Shown here piece by piece: positions 31,759 to 39,717 of a stretch of DNA of 39,717 bases. Source of the DNA: Streptomyces sp. CoH27 (GTDB taxonomy: Bacteria > Actinomycetota > Actinomycetes > Streptomycetales > Streptomycetaceae). The notes below the pieces were generated by a model. That model saw nothing but the letters and a program-made list of their open reading frames with translations. It ran no database searches and had not been told where the DNA came from. The DNA lies in NCBI RefSeq assembly GCF_020181035.1, contig NZ_JAIQYY010000006.1, forward strand, positions 169,182-208,898. Reading direction: 5' to 3'. How positions within the stretch are numbered: position 1 is the stretch's first letter; every line of letters starts with the position of its first letter. A program made the position numbers and the translations under genes.

Positions 31759-31857
31759 ACGACGCCTGCCAGGCGTCCGGTCGGGGACAGGGGCAGGCGT
31801 CGTTCAGTGTTCCGTACGCCTTTGTACGGGACGTCTGTGGCGGGACCTCAAGGTCCC
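31759..31857 (-). terminator. Hairpin cluster downstream of gltD
   Basis: Three inverted repeats follow gltD in the direction of transcription: GGGACCT CA AGGTCCC (31842-31857, 10 bp after the gltD stop), CCGTAC/GTACGG (31812-31829) and perfect 12-bp arms ACGACGCCTGCC at 31759-31770 with 31792-31803. The first and third are the likely terminators; no T-runs. Confidence 0.6.
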
Positions 31858-31867
31858 TGGGGTGCCG

Positions 31868-33323
31868 TCAGACCGCCAGGGCGCGGTCCGTCGGGCGGAT
31901 CGGGGCCGGCAGGTCGCTGGCACCGGTGAGGTGGCGGTCGACTCCGCGGGCCGCCGAGCGGCCTTCCGCGATCGCCCACACGATGAGGGACTGCCCGCGG
32001 CCGGCGTCACCGGCGACGAACACGCCCGGCACGTTGGTCTGGAAGTCGGCGTCGCGGGCGATGTTACCGCGTTCGTCGAGCTCCAGGCCGAACTGCTCCA
32101 CCAGGCCGTTCTCCCGGTCGGTGCCGGTGAAGCCCATGGCGAGGGTGACCAGCTGGGCCGGGATCTTGCGCTCGGTGCCCGGCTTGGAGGTCAGCTTGCC
32201 GTCGACGAACTCCACCTCGGTCAGGTGCAGCCACTGCACGTTGCCGTCCTCGTCGCCCTCGAAGTGGGTCGTGGAGACGGAGTAGACCCGCTCGCCGCCC
32301 TCCTCGTGGGCCGAGGTGACCTTGTAGAGCATCGGGAAGGTCGGCCAGGGCTGGTTGGTCGGGTGCCGCTCGTCGTTCGGGCGGGGCATGATCTCCAGCT
32401 GGGTGACGGAGGCCGCGCCCTGGCGGTGGGCGGTGCCCACGCAGTCCGCACCGGTGTCGCCGCCGCCGATGACCACGACGTGCTTGCCCTCGGCCGAGAC
32501 AGGCGGCGTCACGTAGTCGCCCTCCTGGACCTTGTTCGCCAGGGGCAGGTACTCCATCGCCTGGTAGATGCCCTTGAGCTCGCGGCCCGGCACCAGCAGG
32601 TCGCGGGCGGTCGTCGCGCCGACGGCCAGGACCACGGCGTCGTACCGCTTCTTCAGGTCGGTCGCCTTGAGGTCGCGGCCGATCTCGATGCCGGTGCGGA
32701 AGCGGGTGCCCTCCGCGCGCATCTGCTCGATACGGCGGTTGATGTGCCGCTTCTCCATCTTGAACTCGGGGATGCCGTACCGGAGGAGGCCTCCGATGCG
32801 GTCCGCGCGCTCGTAGACGGCGACCGTGTGGCCGGCCCGGGTCAGCTGCTGGGCGGCGGCGAGGCCCGACGGGCCCGAGCCGATGACCGCGACGGTCTTG
32901 CCGGACAGGCGCTCCGGGATCTGCGGGGCGACGTCCCCGGTCTCCCATGCCTTGTCGATGATCGAGACCTCGACGTTCTTGATGGTGACCGGCGCCTGGT
33001 TGATGCCGAGCACACACGCCGACTCGCAGGGGGCCGGGCAGAGGCGACCGGTGAACTCCGGGAAGTTGTTGGTCGCGTGCAGGCGCTCCTGGGCGGCCGC
33101 CCAGTCCTCGCGGTAGGCGTAGTCGTTCCACTCGGGGATCAGGTTCCCCAGCGGACAGCCGTTGTGGCAGAACGGGATGCCGCAGTCCATGCAGCGGCTG
33201 GCCTGCTTGCTGATGATCGGCAGCAGGGAGCCGGGGACGTAGACCTCGTTCCAGTCCTTGACGCGCTCACCGACGGGACGGGTCTCGGCGACCTCGCGGC
33301 CGTGGTTCAGGAAGCCCTTCGGG

Positions 33324-33331
<8 letters not shown>
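31868..33331 (-). CDS. gltD: Glutamate synthase (NADPH) small subunit
   Basis: Feeds electrons from NADPH to the large subunit for glutamate formation from glutamine and 2-oxoglutarate. N-terminal cysteines for two 4Fe-4S clusters: [20 protein letters not shown] and [22 protein letters not shown] motif [15 protein letters not shown] and NADPH motif [12 protein letters not shown]; the end ATG motif is [20 protein letters not shown]. Length 487 aa. It overlaps gltB by 8 bp (33324-33331), ensuring coupled synthesis. Confidence 0.97.
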
Positions 33332-37919
<4,588 letters not shown>

Positions 37920-37994
37920 CGGCTCTCCCGTCGTCGTCATGTGGCATGTGGCAGGTGCCGAGGGACGACGTTGGCCCTCTGCGTGTGACTCAAA

Positions 37995-38010
37995 ATTTCG
38001 TGCAGGTTAC
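37995..38010 (-). promoter_or_regulatory. GlnR-like box proximal to gltB
   Basis: On the - strand: GTAAC, six bases, GAAAT, matching the GlnR half-pair gTnAc-n6-GaAAc at nine of ten. A GTCAC follows five bases later. About 76 bp upstream of the gltB start. Confidence 0.5.
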
Positions 38011-38277
38011 ATGATGGAGCGGTTCTCGGGAACCGGATACTCCGTTCCAACATGCGGACGCCACGGGGTACATGGCAGAGGCGCCGCACGGTGACGGCGG
38101 GTGCCGCGCAGGGCGGCGGGGTGCCGCGCGCGGCGGCGACATGGGTGGGGACCGTCAGGGACAAGATCGGTCAGATCGGTGTCCGACGGCCCGAGGGGGC
38201 GGGGGGAGCGTCGTCACTCACCCCGCGGGGGTGCGGCAGGCGTCATTGCCCGCAGCGCTTACGGCTCATGCCCGGTC

Positions 38278-38304
38278 GTTAAGCACTCGAAACCAAGGGG
38301 TAAC
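38278..38304 (+). promoter_or_regulatory. GlnR-like triple half-site distal to gltB
   Basis: GTTAA (38278-38282), six bases, GAAAC (38289-38293), six bases, GTAAC (38300-38304): the alternating a-b-a pattern of GlnR operators with exact 6-nt spacing. A fourth half-site would fall at 38311-38315 but reads TTATG. Confidence 0.55.
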
Positions 38305-38310
38305 GGCTAT

Positions 38311-38330
38311 TTATGCGGCCCATCGCATAA
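38311..38330. repeat. Perfect 7-bp inverted repeat after the VIT gene
   Basis: TTATGCG (38311-38317) and CGCATAA (38324-38330) with a 6-nt spacer, 12 bp past the VIT stop in the - direction. AT-rich for this genome. Could be a weak terminator or an operator linked to the adjacent GlnR-like site. Confidence 0.5.
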
Positions 38331-38342
38331 GTACCGGTCGCG

Positions 38343-39074
38343 CTATCCTACGGCCGTACCGAACAGGCTGCCCAGGGCGTACGTCACACCGGCCGCCGCT
38401 CCACCGAGCACCAGCTGCCGCACACCGCTGTACCACCAGGTCCGCGCGGTCACCTTGGCCACCACGGCACCGCAGCCGAAGAGACCGGCGAGGGCCAGCA
38501 GCACGGCCGGCCACAGCACGGTCGCGCCGAGCAGGTACGGCAGCACGGGCAGCAGCGCACCGAGGGCGAAGGACCCGAAGGACGACACGGCGGCGACCAG
38601 CGGCGACGGCAGGTCACCGGGGTCGATTCCCAGCTCCTCGCGGGCGTGGATCTCCAGCGCCTGCTCGGGGTCCTTGGACAGCTGCCGGGCGACTTCACGG
38701 GCCAGCTCGGGCTCCACACCACGGGCGACGTACAGTGCTGCGAGCTCGTCCTCCTCGTCCTGCGGGTGCTTGCGCAGCTCACGGCGCTCGACGTCGAGCT
38801 CGGCCTCGACCAGCTCACGCTGGGAGGCGACGGAGGTGTACTCACCGGCGGCCATCGAGAAGGCGCCGGCGGCGAGCCCTGCGAGCCCGGTGATGACGAT
38901 GGTCTGCTGGCTCACGGCTCCGCCGGCCACCCCGGTCATCAGGGCGAGGTTGGAGACGAGGCCGTCCATGGCGCCGAAGACGGCGGGGCGCAGCCAGCCG
39001 CCGTTGACGTCGCGGTGCGTGTGGTTGTCGCGGTGCGCCACGTGCAGCGCGGCCTCGGTTTCGATGATGGCCAT
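38343..39074 (-). CDS. VIT1/CCC1-family iron/manganese transporter
   Basis: Membrane transporter that exports or stores Fe2+ or Mn2+. Five hydrophobic segments fit the VIT fold: AVFGAMDGLVSNLALMTGVA near the N terminus, IVITGLAGLAAGAFSMAAGEY, then after the helical cytosolic metal-binding region (SQRELVEAELDVERRELRKH to LAREVARQL) three C-terminal helices ending VLGGAAAGVTYALGSLFG. The metal-path residues D and M sit in the first helix. Length 243 aa, normal. ATG 39074. An iron-box-like palindrome at 39088-39106 lies 13 bp upstream, which fits metal-controlled expression. Confidence 0.92.
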   Translation of the reverse strand: MAIIETEAALHVAHRDNHTHRDVNGGWLRPAVFGAMDGLVSNLALMTGVAGGAVSQQTIVITGLAGLAAGAFSMAAGEYTSVASQRELVEAELDVERRELRKHPQDEEDELAALYVARGVEPELAREVARQLSKDPEQALEIHAREELGIDPGDLPSPLVAAVSSFGSFALGALLPVLPYLLGATVLWPAVLLALAGLFGCGAVVAKVTARTWWYSGVRQLVLGGAAAGVTYALGSLFGTAVG

Positions 39075-39282
39075 CGGAGCCCCCGGGATAGCTTAGCCAA
39101 AGCTAACTTTGGACGAGTTCTACTTTTCGACAACACAGAAGGTACGCCGCCCCTTCCCTTCCCGCCAGCAAGGAAAGGCTGGGCTAACTGCGGCTTTACT
39201 TACTTTGCTCATCCGTATCGGCTTTTGCTCAGATGCCAAGTGGGTGACGCGGGCGACTCGGAGGAACAGGCGCGGACGCGCT
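39075..39282. other. Region between the VIT gene and the pseudogene
   Basis: Contains the promoter of the VIT gene (-) with the iron-box-like site. From 39110 to 39240 it is poorer in G+C than the rest of the window. TTTGCTCA occurs twice, near 39203 and 39224. No coding sequence seen. Confidence 0.6.
39088..39106 (-). promoter_or_regulatory. Iron-box-like palindrome (DmdR/IdeR type) upstream of the VIT gene
   Basis: The - strand 19-mer TTAGCTTTGGCTAAGCTAT matches the DtxR-family consensus TTAGGTTAGGCTAACCTAA at 15 of 19 positions and is itself largely palindromic. It sits immediately before the ribosome site of the VIT gene. A DmdR1-type iron repressor or a manganese regulator of the same family could bind it. 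Confidence 0.65.
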
Positions 39283-39469
39283 GGGGGACAGATCGGTGCG
39301 TGAGGAGGAAGCGGAGGGCCGGAAAGGACAGGACGTCGTATCGAGGGGCTCCTGCTGGGGCTTGCCGCAGGTGACGCAGGCTGGCCTGCGGCCCGGCACC
39401 GGGCCGGCCGGATGCCCCGAGTGGACCCGCCGCCTCACCCGCGAGGTGCCGATCGCCCTCAACCAACCG
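39283..39469 (+). pseudogene. Remnant of an ADP-ribosylglycohydrolase-family gene
   Basis: Three pieces of one protein appear in successive frames: WGTDRCVRRKRRAGKDR (39283-39333), RRIEGLLLGLAAGDA followed by GWPAARHRAGRMP (39334-39417), then EWTRRLTRE and VPIALNQP (39419-39469). Joined, they match the N-terminal region of a Streptomyces ADP-ribosylglycohydrolase-family protein as I remember it; GLLLGLAAGDA is the family start. Frameshifts lie near 39333 and at the CCCC of 39415-39418, and about 14 residues seem deleted between RE and VPIALNQP. No continuation was recognised downstream. Sequencing errors could mimic the frameshifts but not the deletion. Confidence 0.65.
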
Positions 39470-39717
39470 TTCCTAGAGACTGAGCGGGAGCGAGTCCTGT
39501 TGCCAGGACTCGTGCTCAGCCGGGCGCCCCGAACGGTGTTGGGCGTCCTGGTCCACCGCGTTCGCTCCGCGTCCGGCGCGCACGGATCGTGTCCGTGGTC
39601 CGGGGATGCGGGGGCGGTTTCCCTCACGCCCCGGGAGGCCCGGTGCGGCCTGGGCGGTCCGATGCCCTGCACGATCGCTCCGGTCGTGCAGGGGCGGTGC
39701 CGTCCGTCGCCGGATCG
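39470..39717. other. Non-coding tail with strong stem-loops
   Basis: No convincing gene. Three hairpins: CGAGTCCTG/CAGGACTCG (39491-39499/39504-39512) extended by CTGAGC/GCTCAG (39480-39485/39514-39519); CACGGA/TCCGTG (near 39579-39595); and CCCTGCACGA/TCGTGCAGGG (39665-39674/39684-39693). Confidence 0.7.

Larger units (their letters stand above)
37941..38342. other. 402-bp spacer upstream of gltB
   Basis: Between gltB and the VIT gene, both on the - strand. It holds two GlnR-like elements and an inverted repeat (entries below) plus GGTTC TCGG GAACC at 38021-38034. The middle (about 38060-38270) is G-rich and shows no convincing coding sequence in either strand. Confidence 0.8.

Noticed and set aside
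38052..38282. Small + strand frames in the gltB upstream region
   Set aside because: Arg/Gly-rich, no ribosome site, no recognisable features; probably non-coding.
39480..39519. Attachment site of an integrative element
   Set aside because: No integrase, excisionase or tRNA is nearby, and the structure reads as a simple stem-loop.

Overview
The window is high-GC actinobacterial DNA whose gene content and order fit a Streptomyces chromosome. The liv transporter genes, ANTAR response regulator, pyruvate kinase, nucleotidase, chorismate mutase, gltD, gltB and VIT-family gene follow the order I remember for the S. coelicolor SCO2008-SCO2028 neighbourhood. That synteny is from memory and was not searched.

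Layout. Positions 1-4404 (+): livH (5' truncated), a very long livM, livG and livF, a branched-chain amino acid ABC importer. Positions 4492-8849: ANTAR response regulator (-), an odd tRNA with a CAA anticodon (+), pyruvate kinase (-) and a Tat-exported 5'-nucleotidase (+). Positions 8846-17779 (-): SGNH hydrolase, an amine N-hydroxylase of the IucD/DesB type overlapping a DesA-type decarboxylase, an NmrA-like protein, aminopeptidase N, chorismate mutase and an AraC regulator. The AraC gene is divergent from a GH35 beta-galactosidase (17878-19635, +), which is followed by an HExxH protein with a zinc ribbon.

Positions 20694-30940 are the main accessory block: SDR, SDR (-) | echA20, ipdA, ipdB, ipdC (+) | fadA6, kstR2, ipdF (-) | fadE30-like, second acyl-CoA dehydrogenase (+). 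Gene content, order and orientation closely resemble the KstR2 regulon of Mycobacterium tuberculosis, which degrades steroid rings C and D (the HIP pathway). Two nearly identical palindromic sites (22441-22456 and 28663-28678), one in each divergent promoter region, resemble the mycobacterial KstR2 motif, so the block probably carries its own regulatory circuit. No HIP-CoA ligase (FadD3) and no upper steroid pathway gene is present, so the natural substrate is uncertain.

Positions 30964-39717 return to core genes: a TerF-like VWA protein, gltD, gltB and a VIT-family metal transporter (all -), then the frameshifted remains of an ADP-ribosylglycohydrolase-like gene (+). Candidate GlnR boxes precede gltB, and a DmdR/IdeR-type iron-box-like palindrome precedes the VIT gene.

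Short perfect tandem duplications recur across the window, several exactly at start or stop codons. The most striking is a 14-copy 8-bp array over the ipdC stop codon. I saw no CRISPR array, insertion sequence, prophage or plasmid genes.
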